DNA of 64,000 nt from Chitinophagaceae bacterium. Its GTDB lineage: Bacteria > Bacteroidota > Bacteroidia > Cytophagales > Cytophagaceae. Each line of letters starts with the position of its first letter. The first letter of the stretch is position 1. The position numbers were made by a program, and so were the translations under genes. Positions 15,443-24,484 of this stretch are shown here, in pieces. The notes under the pieces are model-generated. The model was not told where the DNA came from. It was given only the letters and a program-made list of their open reading frames with translations, and searched no databases. The stretch covers positions 1 to 64,000 of the forward strand of contig JAQBNU010000027.1 of the NCBI GenBank assembly GCA_028288365.1, given 5' to 3'.

Positions 15443-15478
15443 TAAAAAAAGGAGAGCAATTTTGCTCTCCTTTTTTTA
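15443..15478 (+). terminator. Rho-independent terminator after the dehydrogenase
   Basis: AAAAAAAGGAGAGCA pairs with TGCTCTCCTTTTTTT around an ATTT loop. It lies 16 bases after the dehydrogenase stop. Confidence 0.92.
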
Positions 15479-15531
15479 TAGATGCTTTTCTGGCACAAAA
15501 ATGTTAAGTTGTGAAAGGAAAGCATCTCTCC

Positions 15532-16026
15532 ATGAAACACCTCACTTATAGTTTATCTCTAATCCTATTGTTTGCTTGTCCTTCTTTGGTCAAGGCACAA
15601 CAAGCAGTAGACAATGTCATCTTCGGTGTTTTTTGTGGCCATTGCTCTGACCACTGCGCGATCTTGTATGCTTACAGCAGCGAAGATAGCACCACCTTGT
15701 ATGTCGACAGCACCGACAGTTATTTCAGACGACACGATGAACCGATCGTTTGTAAAACACCGGTGCACGATGCGGGAAAGATACAATGGGTGAGAACCCT
15801 CATCAATGATATTCCGGATGATATGTTGTACGGAACCGAACGCAACCGGACCTTTGGATGTCCCGATTGCAGCGATGCCTGCGGCATCTACATGGAATTC
15901 ATGCATCACCAAAACAGGTACCGTTTTTACATCGATACACAACCGGGGCAATTGAATGATAGGATGAAGGTGTTTGTAAAAGAACTCAAAGAGGTGGTGA
16001 GTGAGTTTAAAAAAAGACCTAAATAA
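15532..16026 (+). CDS. Secreted Cys-containing protein, unknown function
   Basis: 164 residues from ATG 15532 (residue 8 of the longest frame, whose start is GTG 15511). The signal peptide is MKHLTYSLSLILLFACPSLVKAQ. The mature part contains CGHCSDHCAILYAY and later CPDCSDACG, arranged so that disulfides or metal binding are possible. It is a compact, non-repetitive domain with no T9SS tail. No family recognised. Confidence 0.7.
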   Translation: MKHLTYSLSLILLFACPSLVKAQQAVDNVIFGVFCGHCSDHCAILYAYSSEDSTTLYVDSTDSYFRRHDEPIVCKTPVHDAGKIQWVRTLINDIPDDMLYGTERNRTFGCPDCSDACGIYMEFMHHQNRYRFYIDTQPGQLNDRMKVFVKELKEVVSEFKKRPK

Positions 16027-16051
16027 GTATCCGCGATTGGCATAGAAAATT

Positions 16052-16076
16052 GGGCGCCGATATCTATCGGTGCCCC
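16052..16076. other. Hairpin in a 303-base intergenic stretch (16027-16329)
   Basis: GGGCGCCGATA and TATCGGTGCCCC form a strong stem (one G-T pair) that may terminate the upstream gene, although a T run is missing. The rest of 16077-16329 shows a GGACATCTGTCC mini-palindrome and a TACCTT-AAAC-TAGGTA palindrome near 16210. No gene or clear promoter was seen there. Confidence 0.45.
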
Positions 16077-16329
16077 AAAACATAGGACATCTGTCCGGGG
16101 CCAATAAATAGTAACACAGATTTTTTATGAGTAGGAAATATAAAATGGGCAATCAACGTCATCCTCTTGTTGTAACCTTAACAGTCTAGCCATTCATTAC
16201 GGCTGATACATACCTTAAACTAGGTATTTATTGGTTCTCCATACTGCTTATAGCCCTTGTCTCTAGGAGCTTTCAGATAAATTCATTAAGTTGTGATACA
16301 GAAGTTGCCCTCCTTATACCACGAGACCT

Positions 16330-18141
16330 ATGAAAAAAAATCTACTGCTGTTGCTGGCTGCACTTTTATACAGTGCCGTACTCTCTGCACAAACGACCGG
16401 CACTTATATTGTGGCCGACAATGGAAACCACATGGCATCCTGCATCGACAGCACGATGACGCTGGCAGATATTTTTGTGCAGCGTGGAATCAAAGACCTG
16501 AACGATCCATCGGACAATGTGAGCATGTATCACCTGTATCAACTTCAAGGTTCGGTGATCACCAATCAGGAAATTACAGGCCCATTTCACTACAGTGATT
16601 TCAGCACTGTTTATGTAGAAAAAGACGGAGGACACAATGGCGGTCTCGTTATTTTCGTCAATGTACTCACACCGCCTACTGCTCTGTTTGATATCGATAG
16701 CTTGAAGTACACCGTAGCAAGAGGAGATAGTATTAACTACGCGCAAGACTTTTTCAACCACACCAATTTATGGAGCAGCGGTTTACCGGAAGCTCCGTTG
16801 CAAGATCGCATCTTCATTCAAAATCAAGATACGAATGTTGAGCTACCCATAAGTCAGTTTCCTTCCTGGTCCAACCTGGGCAAAGGATATTACCGCATAC
16901 GTTACTCCGTCATGACCTGCAGTCCGTCGGATCTACTGGAAGACACCTTATACCTTAAGATAGAAGAAAGTCTTTGCCACAACATAGAAGTTAGAAATAC
17001 ACCGTCGGTATGCAGAACAGAGGTCCTGGACATCACGCCTTATGTATTTGTAGACGGACATTCCGCCACAGCAGGTGAATGGGCCGACATGACGTTTTGG
17101 GACAGAAGCGACGTGCTAAATTCTACCAACGGCAGTGTCATCGATCCTACAGCCATTGACATCAGTACGATGTGGAACAAGACGTCTTTGTATCCCAACA
17201 TTGAAATCGTTTACCAACCCAATGTAGATTTAGGCGCGGGTGTTTGTCAGAAATTTATTTACCTGTTGAACACACATGTTCCTACGAAGTTTATTTTTAC
17301 AGACGCGGTGCTCACGCACGACAATTATGGTTACTCCAAAAACTATACGATAGAAGGAGATTATTTTGGTACCAATAATCTGTTTGATAAAACCACCTTG
17401 AAAAAACTGTACATCGACAACTACAATGTCTTTGCTGGTTCTTCTTTTGATTTTTATAGTGACAATGCTTACGCGAATGTAGTGACAGGGAATAACCTGA
17501 CGCCTGGAGATTATTACCTAAGGGCCATTAACAATACTTGTTCTGAGGATACGAGCTACTTTACTATTCACGTGAAGAACCGCGATTTTGACATCATCTG
17601 GCAGGGAGAAGAAAATTTAGGCAAAGGTTATTATACCTTTGATGCACCGGATTATTCCGGTGCTACTTACAACTGGTTTGTTTGGGGAGGATCGATTGTC
17701 AATGGACTAGGGACAGATCACATCACGGTTTATTATTCAGACAAAGCTTCTCAATATGTAACAGTCAGTTGCGAAATTGATTTCCCCACCATTCGTACGT
17801 CCGATACACAAGGCCCTCTGAGTTCAGCGGTATACCTGGGCGACAGTGATGCCGACGGTACGTATCAGGAAATTCCGCAAGAGACAGTTACTGCTGTAAC
17901 CGATCCATCCGATGCCAGCACGTTGTGTGTCGCTTATCCCAATCCGGCGGAAGGAGCGTTTGTCATTACAGGAAACGGAACTTTCGATTTGAGAATCTAC
18001 AACAGCCTGGGACAAGCGGTGTATGAAAATGCCAACTACACGGCGAATGCATCCATTCAGATCAACAACAGCAAAGGCGTGCATGTGGTGCACCTCACAC
18101 AGAACAATCGCAATCAAACACTAAAAGTAATTTTGAAATAG
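16330..18141 (+). CDS. Secreted protein with T9SS type-A sorting domain, unknown fold
   Basis: 603 residues. The signal peptide is MKKNLLLLLAALLYSAVLSAQ. The body has several beta-strand-rich segments with SLC, VCR and CSED-type Cys but no obvious repeats; a YNWFVWGGSIVNGLGTDHITV segment near 455-475 resembles PKD-like or Ig-like modules (weak). The tail has VAYPNPAEGAFVI, LRIYNSLGQAVYENA and HVVHLTQNNRNQTLKVIL, a T9SS type-A domain. It is probably a surface protein. The terminator at 18159 follows. Confidence 0.82.
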   Translation: MKKNLLLLLAALLYSAVLSAQTTGTYIVADNGNHMASCIDSTMTLADIFVQRGIKDLNDPSDNVSMYHLYQLQGSVITNQEITGPFHYSDFSTVYVEKDGGHNGGLVIFVNVLTPPTALFDIDSLKYTVARGDSINYAQDFFNHTNLWSSGLPEAPLQDRIFIQNQDTNVELPISQFPSWSNLGKGYYRIRYSVMTCSPSDLLEDTLYLKIEESLCHNIEVRNTPSVCRTEVLDITPYVFVDGHSATAGEWADMTFWDRSDVLNSTNGSVIDPTAIDISTMWNKTSLYPNIEIVYQPNVDLGAGVCQKFIYLLNTHVPTKFIFTDAVLTHDNYGYSKNYTIEGDYFGTNNLFDKTTLKKLYIDNYNVFAGSSFDFYSDNAYANVVTGNNLTPGDYYLRAINNTCSEDTSYFTIHVKNRDFDIIWQGEENLGKGYYTFDAPDYSGATYNWFVWGGSIVNGLGTDHITVYYSDKASQYVTVSCEIDFPTIRTSDTQGPLSSAVYLGDSDADGTYQEIPQETVTAVTDPSDASTLCVAYPNPAEGAFVITGNGTFDLRIYNSLGQAVYENANYTANASIQINNSKGVHVVHLTQNNRNQTLKVILK

Positions 18142-18158
18142 AGTATACTTGCATTCAT

Positions 18159-18198
18159 AAAAAAAGAGGCGCTTTCAATCGGAGCGTCTCTTTTTTTT
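18159..18198 (+). terminator. Rho-independent terminator
   Basis: AGAGGCGCT pairs with AGCGTCTCT (one G-T pair) around TTCAATCGG, with A before and a T run after. It lies 18 bases after the T9SS gene ending at 18141. Confidence 0.88.
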
Positions 18199-18209
18199 AT
18201 TGGGATCGA

Positions 18210-18229
18210 TGTTGGCGAGACGCCAACAA
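18210..18229. repeat. Family C palindromic repeat, copy 1
   Basis: TGTTGGCGAGACGCCAACA is a palindrome with loop AGA. The same unit occurs at 44526 and, inverted, at 50613 (with one or two substitutions). It lies between a terminator and a family A element. Confidence 0.8.
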
Positions 18230-18267
18230 GAAGTTCTTGATTCAATTCCCGATTTGCTATACTCTAT

Positions 18268-18429
18268 CTGTCTTGCCCCTAAATCCCCTGAAGGGGACTT
18301 TCAAATAATATGCTTCTCGATAAACCACTGTAGAGATGCCATGCATGGCGTCTCTACGCAATTGATCACCTAATAGTAATTCATACAGTACAAAAAAAGT
18401 CCCCTTCAGGGGATTTAGGGGCAAGACAG
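18268..18429. mobile_element. Family A inverted-repeat element (MITE-like), copy 1
   Basis: 162 bp. The arms are a 34-base inverted repeat: CTGTCTTGCCCCTAAATC followed by CCCTGAAGGGGACTTT at 18268-18301, and its exact complement up to 18429. The interior contains GATAAACCACTGTAGAGA and the palindromic GTAGAGATGCCATGCATGGCGTCTCTAC (18330-18357; 28 bases, cited by position). The element at 22714 has the same interior in the opposite orientation. There is no ORF of note, so it would need a transposase in trans, or it spread by another route. Target-site duplications could not be judged by eye. Confidence 0.75.
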
Positions 18430-18455
18430 GCAATTCAAGCTAAAAGAGTTATCAT

Positions 18456-18496
18456 AAAAAAAAGCGGAGAAACCGCATCAACGCGGCTTCTCCGCT
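18456..18496 (-). terminator. Terminator for the minus-strand beta-helix gene
   Basis: On the minus strand AGCGGAGAAGCCGC pairs with GCGGTTTCTCCGCT and is followed by a run of T. It lies 25 bases after the stop of the gene ending at 18521. Confidence 0.85.
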
Positions 18497-18520
18497 GAAA
18501 GGAAATATTTTGATCCAATT

Positions 18521-19810
18521 TTATTTCGAAACAATGCTCGGTCTGGAAAGATTGAATTTAAAGTTCGGATAAATTCTGTTGTTGATGTCCGCAAAAAGTT
18601 CAGTGGTTTTTAAATCCAGAAAATCATTTTTCGCACTTTCTTTCTCCAATATATTTTTTAGTTCTTCGGCGTTGGTGCCGTTTACCAAAGTCTGGTATCC
18701 GTTGAAGGCATTGTTGCCCATGATAGCTTGGTTCTTTAACACATCGTCTTTGTATTTTGTGTTTTTAATTTTAAACACATTAGGGAATCCGCACACTACA
18801 GAATGCTCAAGAAAAAGAGCACTCTCATTTCCGATCTGCACTGCTTCTGTGGAGAAGACGGTTTGATTGTTTCCATTCACATCGTATTGTATCAGGGTAA
18901 AATGAGAAGCGGTGATGTTGGTGAATCGTTTGTTAGGATCGAACCCTTTTTTGTCGGCATTGTAACTGTCTACTTCAAAGCAGCGTGAACCGGAGAAGTC
19001 ACCGATCAAAGGATTGCGGAACGCGATGCCGTATGATGTTTTTCCCTGGTAACCGTAATTGAAATCAAAATCGTCGTCACTGCATTTGTAAGAAATGATT
19101 TTTTTCAGATCAACAGTACCTCCGTACAATTCATAGGAATCATCGTTGGAGTAACTCACCTGTACATTTTCGATGGTGGTATTTCTGCCGATGCCAGCTA
19201 AGGTCAAACCGTTGAATTCTTCATCGACTTTTATTTTGTTGCCAGGGTATTCTATTCTCACGAAACGAATCGTTCCGGAGTTTTCGTTGTCGTTGTCTCC
19301 ACCGTATAGCGTGTACTTCGTGTCCAAACCCCAGTCGATGGCGCTAACACCGCCGATGTGATTGTTCACAGCATTACCCAATAAAATAATTCCACCCCAG
19401 TCGCCGGCTTTTCTTTCACCGACAGATTTATTGGACGTAAAAATAATGGGATCTCTTTCTGTACCGACGGCTATAAGTTTAGAGCCTTTTGTGATCACGA
19501 GTGTGCCGCAGGTTTCACTTTCACCACGGATGATGGTTCCCGCTTCGATCGTCAGCACTGCGTTGTTCATGACATACACCGCGCCGGATAAGAGGTAGGT
19601 GTTTTTGTTGGTCAGCAACAGGTCTTTGTCGATGATGCGCGGAAGGATCAAGTTGTGAGGCGGATAATTATTTCCGTTGGGTAAATAGCTGGTCCAGTTC
19701 TTCGTCCAATTGTCATCGCCAACGGCGCCGGCAAAAGAAGGTTCATCCTGGGCGTGCGAGAAGGTAATGCTGATAAAAAGAATGGCGAGTAAATAATAGC
19801 TGGTTTTCAT
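18521..19810 (-). CDS. Secreted beta-helix protein, Bacteroidota surface type
   Basis: 429 residues with signal peptide MKTSYYLLAILFISITFSHAQ. The body has YLLSGAVYVMNNAVLTIEAGTII and LVITKGSKLIAVGTERDPIIFTS, then GDWGGIILLGNA and short beta strands with ENVQVSYSNDDSYELYGG, the pattern of right-handed parallel beta-helix proteins that Bacteroidota annotate as T9SS targets or 'multidrug transporter' by error. No T9SS tail is visible in the last 60 residues. It probably forms an operon with the upstream gene ending at 19829, since only 18 bases separate them. Confidence 0.8.
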   Translation of the reverse strand: MKTSYYLLAILFISITFSHAQDEPSFAGAVGDDNWTKNWTSYLPNGNNYPPHNLILPRIIDKDLLLTNKNTYLLSGAVYVMNNAVLTIEAGTIIRGESETCGTLVITKGSKLIAVGTERDPIIFTSNKSVGERKAGDWGGIILLGNAVNNHIGGVSAIDWGLDTKYTLYGGDNDNENSGTIRFVRIEYPGNKIKVDEEFNGLTLAGIGRNTTIENVQVSYSNDDSYELYGGTVDLKKIISYKCSDDDFDFNYGYQGKTSYGIAFRNPLIGDFSGSRCFEVDSYNADKKGFDPNKRFTNITASHFTLIQYDVNGNNQTVFSTEAVQIGNESALFLEHSVVCGFPNVFKIKNTKYKDDVLKNQAIMGNNAFNGYQTLVNGTNAEELKNILEKESAKNDFLDLKTTELFADINNRIYPNFKFNLSRPSIVSK

Positions 19811-19828
19811 AAAGAAGAGAGGTAGGTA

Positions 19829-20281
19829 TCAATAATCTTTTCCTAGTAATAATTTTCTGATCAGGTCTTCGTACAATAAAATAGACCAGATGATGTTGTC
19901 GCTGTCGGCATAGGCAATGAAATTATCCAGTGATACACTGAAGGCATCGTTTAACTGTTCGGTTGCTTTGGCTTCTTTTTCAATGAGCGATTTGTTTTCG
20001 GTGTTTTCCGGAATGCCCAATACATTCAGTGTAGCTCCTGGTTTGTTGGAGAGTGCGGTGTAAGGAAGCAAGTACGTAATGACCTTGAAACGTTGTTTGT
20101 AAATGGTGATGAGTTCCCCTTTGTTTTTACTTTTCAGGTCGTTGATCGTATGGAACTTGTCTACTTTCGCTTCCCCGTTTACCAATACGATTTCTTTGTT
20201 CTTTGAATTTTGTGCGTTGCCCTGTAAAGCTCCTGCCATGAGCAAAGCACAGACGAGAGATAATAATGTGATCCGTTTCAT
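19829..20281 (-). CDS. Secreted protein of unknown function upstream of the beta-helix gene
   Basis: 150 residues with signal peptide MKRITLLSLVCALLMAGALQGNAQ. The mature domain has IVLVNGEAKVDKFHTIND, KGELITIYKQRFKVI and a C-terminal hydrophobic helix IIWSILLYEDLIRKLLL, so it may sit at a membrane or in a complex. No family recognised. Eighteen bases separate it from the beta-helix gene, so the two are most likely one operon and may form a complex (inference). Confidence 0.72.
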   Translation of the reverse strand: MKRITLLSLVCALLMAGALQGNAQNSKNKEIVLVNGEAKVDKFHTINDLKSKNKGELITIYKQRFKVITYLLPYTALSNKPGATLNVLGIPENTENKSLIEKEAKATEQLNDAFSVSLDNFIAYADSDNIIWSILLYEDLIRKLLLGKDY

Positions 20282-20641
20282 TTGTTCGATTTTTTTCCAT
20301 ACAAATCAAAACAAATTAAATCGCACGCTGAGAAATATTAAATTATCAAATTGTAACGCTTTATGTGGATATGTTAAAAAAGAGATGCCTATACCAAAGC
20401 CTCTGAACATCGATGTTTGCACAGCTTAGCTGAAATGTGTAAAAGTACAATGCCGCTCCAATGGATTCTTATTCTATTTTTTGTATCATTAAAGAAGAGT
20501 GCTTTCCGCTAAACTTTTAAAGGCAGGCAGTTAAGGATGTTGTTTTAGAACATCGATTGAACATGGAGTCCGCTAACCATTGCAAAAAACGGGGCGCAAC
20601 CGAAAAGCCAAACGAGTAGGTACACTAAACCAACAAACAAC
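20282..20641. other. Divergent intergenic region, no gene seen
   Basis: This 360-base space separates two divergent genes, the secreted protein (start 20281, minus) and the aquaporin (start 20642, plus), so it should contain both promoters. It is AT-rich from 20300 to 20360. I could not assign a TTG/TAnnTTTG pair with confidence. The ORFs crossing it are shadows. Confidence 0.4.
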
Positions 20642-21316
20642 ATGAAAAAAAATGTAGCAGAATTTATCGGAACTTTTTGGCTGGTATTCGGCGGATGCGG
20701 AAGTGCTTTGTTAGCTGCCGGATTTCCAGGAGTAGGCATTGGTCTGGCCGGGGTCTCTTTGGCTTTTGGTTTGACGGTGTTGACGATTGCGTATTCATTG
20801 GGACACATTTCCGGAGCGCATCTTAATCCCGCGGTCACCATTGGTTTGTGGGCCGGAGGCAGAATTGATGCCAAAGAAATTTTACCGTATGTCGTTTCAC
20901 AAATTCTCGGCGGCCTTGCGGCAGCGGGTGTGTTGTACATCATCGTAACAGGTAATGGTTCTGCCATCGGTAGCTTTGCCGCCAACGGTTATGGAGAACA
21001 TTCTCCCGGCGGTTACAGTCTGCTTGCTGCAGTGGTCACCGAATTGGTGATGACCTTCATGTTTTTGCTGATCATTTTAGGTGCGACAGATGAAAAATCG
21101 CCGAAAGGTTTTGCCGGTCTTGCCATAGGATTGGGTTTGACATTGATTCACTTAGTGAGTATACCCGTTACGAACACGTCGGTGAATCCGGCAAGAAGTA
21201 TCAGTCAGGCGTTGTTTGTAGGAGATTGGGCCTTAGCGCAGTTGTGGTTGTTCATTGCGGTGCCCGTTGCGGGTGCAGTGTTGGCGGGTGTGGTTTATAA
21301 ATACCTGAAGTCGTAA
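20642..21316 (+). CDS. aqpZ: Aquaporin Z (water channel)
   Basis: 224 residues and six membrane helices. The NPA motifs are at 62-64 ([11 protein letters not shown]) and 182-184 (NTSVNPARS), with Arg185 of the ar/R filter after the second. The His170-type selectivity residue is in TLIHLV. The total length and the absence of a glycerol-facilitator insert support a water-specific AqpZ channel in the inner membrane. The terminator at 21335 follows, so it is monocistronic. Confidence 0.95.
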   Translation: MKKNVAEFIGTFWLVFGGCGSALLAAGFPGVGIGLAGVSLAFGLTVLTIAYSLGHISGAHLNPAVTIGLWAGGRIDAKEILPYVVSQILGGLAAAGVLYIIVTGNGSAIGSFAANGYGEHSPGGYSLLAAVVTELVMTFMFLLIILGATDEKSPKGFAGLAIGLGLTLIHLVSIPVTNTSVNPARSISQALFVGDWALAQLWLFIAVPVAGAVLAGVVYKYLKS

Positions 21317-21334
21317 GTATAAAATTGCCGTGTA

Positions 21335-21371
21335 TAAAAAAAGGATCGGGATTTACCCCGATCCTTTTTTT
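21335..21371. terminator. Bidirectional terminator between aquaporin and GH18-like genes
   Basis: AAGGATCGGG pairs with CCCGATCCTT around ATTTAC, with A before and T after. It serves aqpZ (ending 21316) and the minus-strand gene ending at 21379. Confidence 0.9.
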
Positions 21372-21378
21372 ATGTTAC

Positions 21379-22539
21379 TTAGAAAAAAATAAAAGGCAAA
21401 CGGATTCTTCTCAATCCTCTGCGCATCGGTTTTAATAAGGTGTTGTGGTCGTCTTGTCTGTAATCTACACAAAAGGCACCGGCCATCCGGTGGCGATGAA
21501 CGTAGCGTGTTTTCTTACGGATCGATTTTTTATTGTCGTAAGAAATGAAGGTGCCGTTTTTTTGATTGTACAGGTACGGCACTTTGGCTTGCTTGTCCCA
21601 ATAGGATATGCAGTCAGGTTGCGTGAGATAAGTGGCGACAATATTTTTGTAAGACAAATCGCCGGTCAATCTATTTTCTGCCCATTGATAAAGTCCGTTT
21701 ACATCTTCGTACGCATTGCTCCATCCTTGTCCGTAAAAAGGAATGCCCATCATGAGTTTGCGGGAAGGAATACGATGATTGAGGTATTCTTGTACTGTAC
21801 GATTCACGCAAAGCCTCATCCACGAATCGCTTCGCGATGAAAAGAGATTGCTGTGGTGCCCGGTAACTTGTGTAGAGGAAACACCACCGGCATTTAAAAT
21901 TTCTACTTTGTAATCAAAAGTTTCCAGGTTGATGTAATCGAGGTATTGGTGTGCGACATTCAATTCGGAGCGAAACAAGTATTGACGCTTACTGCTGCCG
22001 TTCATGCAAAGTAAATAGCTTTGTTTCTTTTTTCTTCCGTCCAGTTTGCTTTGTGCGTTTAGTTTTTCACGCAGTGTCTGCAACAACAAGACTAAGTTGT
22101 GTTGGTCCTTGCCATTGAACGCATTGCCAAACATGCCACGGGCTTTTTGTGTCCAATGAATTTCTATTCCGTCGAGTGAATTTTTTTTCAAATAAGAGAG
22201 TATAGACAAAGCCAGTTTCTCCCGGCTGCTGTCACTGCCTACCGCTTCAGAAAAGCCGGCTGATCCCATTGGCCCTCCGATAGAAACCAAGACATTTAAG
22301 GTATGATGGATGGCTTTGAGTGTATTGAGTTGCGCCAAATTGATCGAGTCGGTTGCTCTGCTTACCACTTGCCCTTTTTCTACGGACACAAATGTATAAT
22401 ACAGCTGTGTGATTTTTTTAGCGGGAATGCGTTCCGCCACTACAAGGCTGTCGCCGGAAAGGTAAGCACCGACTTTGAAGCGTTGAGCTTGTAGCACAAG
22501 GCAGGAAAAAAGAAGCAGGGTGGTTAAAATAATTTTCAT
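21379..22539 (-). CDS. GH18-fold secreted protein with degenerate active site
   Basis: 386 residues with signal peptide MKIILTTLLLFSCLVLQAQ. The TIM-barrel motifs of chitinases are present: YYTFVSVEKG, SIGGPMGS (86-93), LETFDYKVE (near 207) and MMGIPFYGQGW (near 275). In the catalytic signature DGxDxDxE the sequence is DGIEIHWT (123-130), so Asp4 is Glu, Asp6 is His and the acid Glu is Thr130. GH18 enzymes need that Glu, so the protein is probably not an active chitinase and may bind glycans or act as an inhibitor or chi-lectin (inference). The basic C-terminal 20 residues are unusual. It uses the bidirectional terminator at 21335. Confidence 0.8.
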   Translation of the reverse strand: MKIILTTLLLFSCLVLQAQRFKVGAYLSGDSLVVAERIPAKKITQLYYTFVSVEKGQVVSRATDSINLAQLNTLKAIHHTLNVLVSIGGPMGSAGFSEAVGSDSSREKLALSILSYLKKNSLDGIEIHWTQKARGMFGNAFNGKDQHNLVLLLQTLREKLNAQSKLDGRKKKQSYLLCMNGSSKRQYLFRSELNVAHQYLDYINLETFDYKVEILNAGGVSSTQVTGHHSNLFSSRSDSWMRLCVNRTVQEYLNHRIPSRKLMMGIPFYGQGWSNAYEDVNGLYQWAENRLTGDLSYKNIVATYLTQPDCISYWDKQAKVPYLYNQKNGTFISYDNKKSIRKKTRYVHRHRMAGAFCVDYRQDDHNTLLKPMRRGLRRIRLPFIFF

Positions 22540-22713
22540 GAAGTAACGACTATAGTGGAGTATTCAAAGTTGAAGGAAAGGAATCACATTTAAAAAAAAT
22601 GGACCTTTTCATTCTTTGCATAAAGGGAGAAATGCTTTGCGAAAAGGATATTTTAATAAATAGGTATATCGGATAAACAATATTGTTTAATCCATGCGAA
22701 GAAATTTAACGTA

Positions 22714-22874
22714 CTGTCTTGCCCCTAAATCCCCTAAAGGAGACTTTACCTTGTGCTTATATAATGCTATTAGGAGATCGAAACGTAGAGACGCCATGCA
22801 TCGTGTCTCTACAGTGGTTTATCGAGAAGTTTATTATTTGAAAGTCTCCTTTAGGGGATTTAGGGGCAAGACAG
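22714..22874. mobile_element. Family A inverted-repeat element (MITE-like), copy 2
   Basis: 161 bp in the opposite orientation to copy 1. The arms match each other exactly (CTGTCTTGCCCCTAAATC then CCCTAAAGGAGACTTT) but both carry the same A and A/G changes relative to copy 1, so the arm pair changed together. The interior shares GATAAACCACTGTAGAGA and the palindromic GTAGAGACGCCATGCAT motif. It stands alone between the GH18-like gene and lemA. The change in both arms at once suggests the hairpin structure is maintained or arms are copied as a pair. Confidence 0.75.
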
Positions 22875-23008
22875 TTGAGGATTATTTCTTTGCTATTATT
22901 TATCTGGACAAATAATATAAAGTATATTGACATTGTGTCCAAGATTAAACTCTGATCGACATCACGCATTCAATTATCCGCAAAAACAAAACACTTAAAC
23001 TCAAAACC

Positions 23009-23575
23009 ATGTTAGCTCTTTTAATCGTCATCGTTCCAATCGTACTGATCGTGTTCTGGTTGATTGGTATTTATAATTCTTTGGTCAGTTTGCGCAACCG
23101 ACGTGAACAAGCTTTTGCAGATATTGATGTGCAGTTGAAACAACGCAGCGATTTGATTCCACAATTATTGGAAACGGTCAAAGGTTATGCGGGTCACGAA
23201 AGCAAAACACTGCTCGATGTAGTCGCTGCACGCAACAGTGTGTTGAGTGCCGGAACGATCGATGAAAAAATAAAATCAGACAGTCAGTTAACGTCTGCCT
23301 TGCAAGGATTGAAGTTGACCGTAGAAGCCTATCCGGATTTAAAAGCCAATCAAAACTTCATGCACTTGCAACAAGAGATCGGTGACATCGAAAACAAATT
23401 GGCGGCGGTGCGTCGTTTCTTTAATGCGACGACCAAAGAATTGAACACAGCGGTAGAGTCTTTTCCGAATAGCATAATCGCTTCGCGATACGGTTTTAAG
23501 AAAGAAAGCCTGTACGATTTGGGTGTGGAGAAAAGACAAAGCATGGAAGAACCTCCGAAGATCAGCTTCAACTAA
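23009..23575 (+). CDS. lemA: LemA family protein
   Basis: 188 residues. A membrane helix at 5-24 is followed by YNSLVSLRNRREQAFADIDVQLKQR, LIPQLLETVKGYAGHE and AVRRFFNATTKELNTAVESFP, the LemA signatures. LemA proteins are inner-membrane proteins with a helical periplasmic or cytosolic domain; the role is unclear. The next gene is HtpX, 22 bases downstream, the pairing commonly seen in bacteria, so an operon is likely. No T9SS or other extra domain. Confidence 0.95.
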   Translation: MLALLIVIVPIVLIVFWLIGIYNSLVSLRNRREQAFADIDVQLKQRSDLIPQLLETVKGYAGHESKTLLDVVAARNSVLSAGTIDEKIKSDSQLTSALQGLKLTVEAYPDLKANQNFMHLQQEIGDIENKLAAVRRFFNATTKELNTAVESFPNSIIASRYGFKKESLYDLGVEKRQSMEEPPKISFN

Positions 23576-23597
23576 TTCTACAAATCAATAACGACTC

Positions 23598-24479
23598 GTG
23601 TCATACATCGGTATACAACAACAAATACGCAGCAACAACCGGAAATCCGTGGTGTTGCTGCTTTTGTTTCCCTTTCTCTTAATTGTGATGGCCATCTTGC
23701 TGGCTCGTTCGGTTCAACTGGCTTTTCTGTTGTTGTGCCTGACCGCCCTGTGGTTTGTCATCGCGTATTTCATGCACAGCACATTGATTCAAAAAGCTAC
23801 AGCTTCAAGACCCTTGTCGCGCAGTGAAAACATGCGGGTGTACAATTTGCTGGAAAACTTATGCATCTCTCAAGGGATGTCCATACCGAAGATCAACATC
23901 ATCGACGACGATTCACTCAATGCATTTGCAAGCGGCATCAATGAAGAAACATTTACCATTACCCTTTCCAAAGGGATCATAGAAAAGCTCAGCGACGAGG
24001 AACTCGAAGGCGTGATGGCACATGAGTTGACACACATCATCAACCGCGACGTGCGACTGTTGATCGTGTCCATCATCTTCGTCGGCATCTTTGCTTTCAT
24101 TTCTGAAATGGCCATTCGCAACATTGGATTCTTCGGGAGAGGAGGCAATCGAAAAAATAATTTGCCGGTGGTACTGCTTGCCATCGTGGTGGCGATATTC
24201 GCTTATGTGATCGCGCAACTGTTGCATTTTGCCATTTCCAGAAAACGGGAATACCTCGCCGATGCCGGTGCAGCGGAGATCACGAAGAAACCCTATGCCC
24301 TGGCTTCGGCCTTAAAAAAAGTAGCAGGAGATCCTTTCATCGAAGCTGTAGAACGCCGCGATGTGGCGCAACTATTCATGCACAATCCGCAGCTAGACAA
24401 GAGATCTTTTTTTGGTTCTTTATTCGCCACACATCCTCCGATCGAAAAACGCATTGCGATTTTGGAGCAGTATGTATAG
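23598..24479 (+). CDS. htpX: HtpX-type M48 membrane metalloprotease
   Basis: 293 residues from GTG 23598. Two N-terminal membrane helices (17-37, 41-60) precede the zinc motif HELTH (His142, Glu143, His146). Two more helices (153-172, 189-212) are followed by REYLADAGA with the third ligand Glu. HtpX degrades misfolded membrane proteins in Escherichia coli (known); the substrate here is not known. LemA upstream is its usual partner. It ends with the family B repeat and a terminator at 24516. Confidence 0.93.
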   Translation: MSYIGIQQQIRSNNRKSVVLLLLFPFLLIVMAILLARSVQLAFLLLCLTALWFVIAYFMHSTLIQKATASRPLSRSENMRVYNLLENLCISQGMSIPKINIIDDDSLNAFASGINEETFTITLSKGIIEKLSDEELEGVMAHELTHIINRDVRLLIVSIIFVGIFAFISEMAIRNIGFFGRGGNRKNNLPVVLLAIVVAIFAYVIAQLLHFAISRKREYLADAGAAEITKKPYALASALKKVAGDPFIEAVERRDVAQLFMHNPQLDKRSFFGSLFATHPPIEKRIAILEQYV

Positions 24480-24484
24480 AATTA

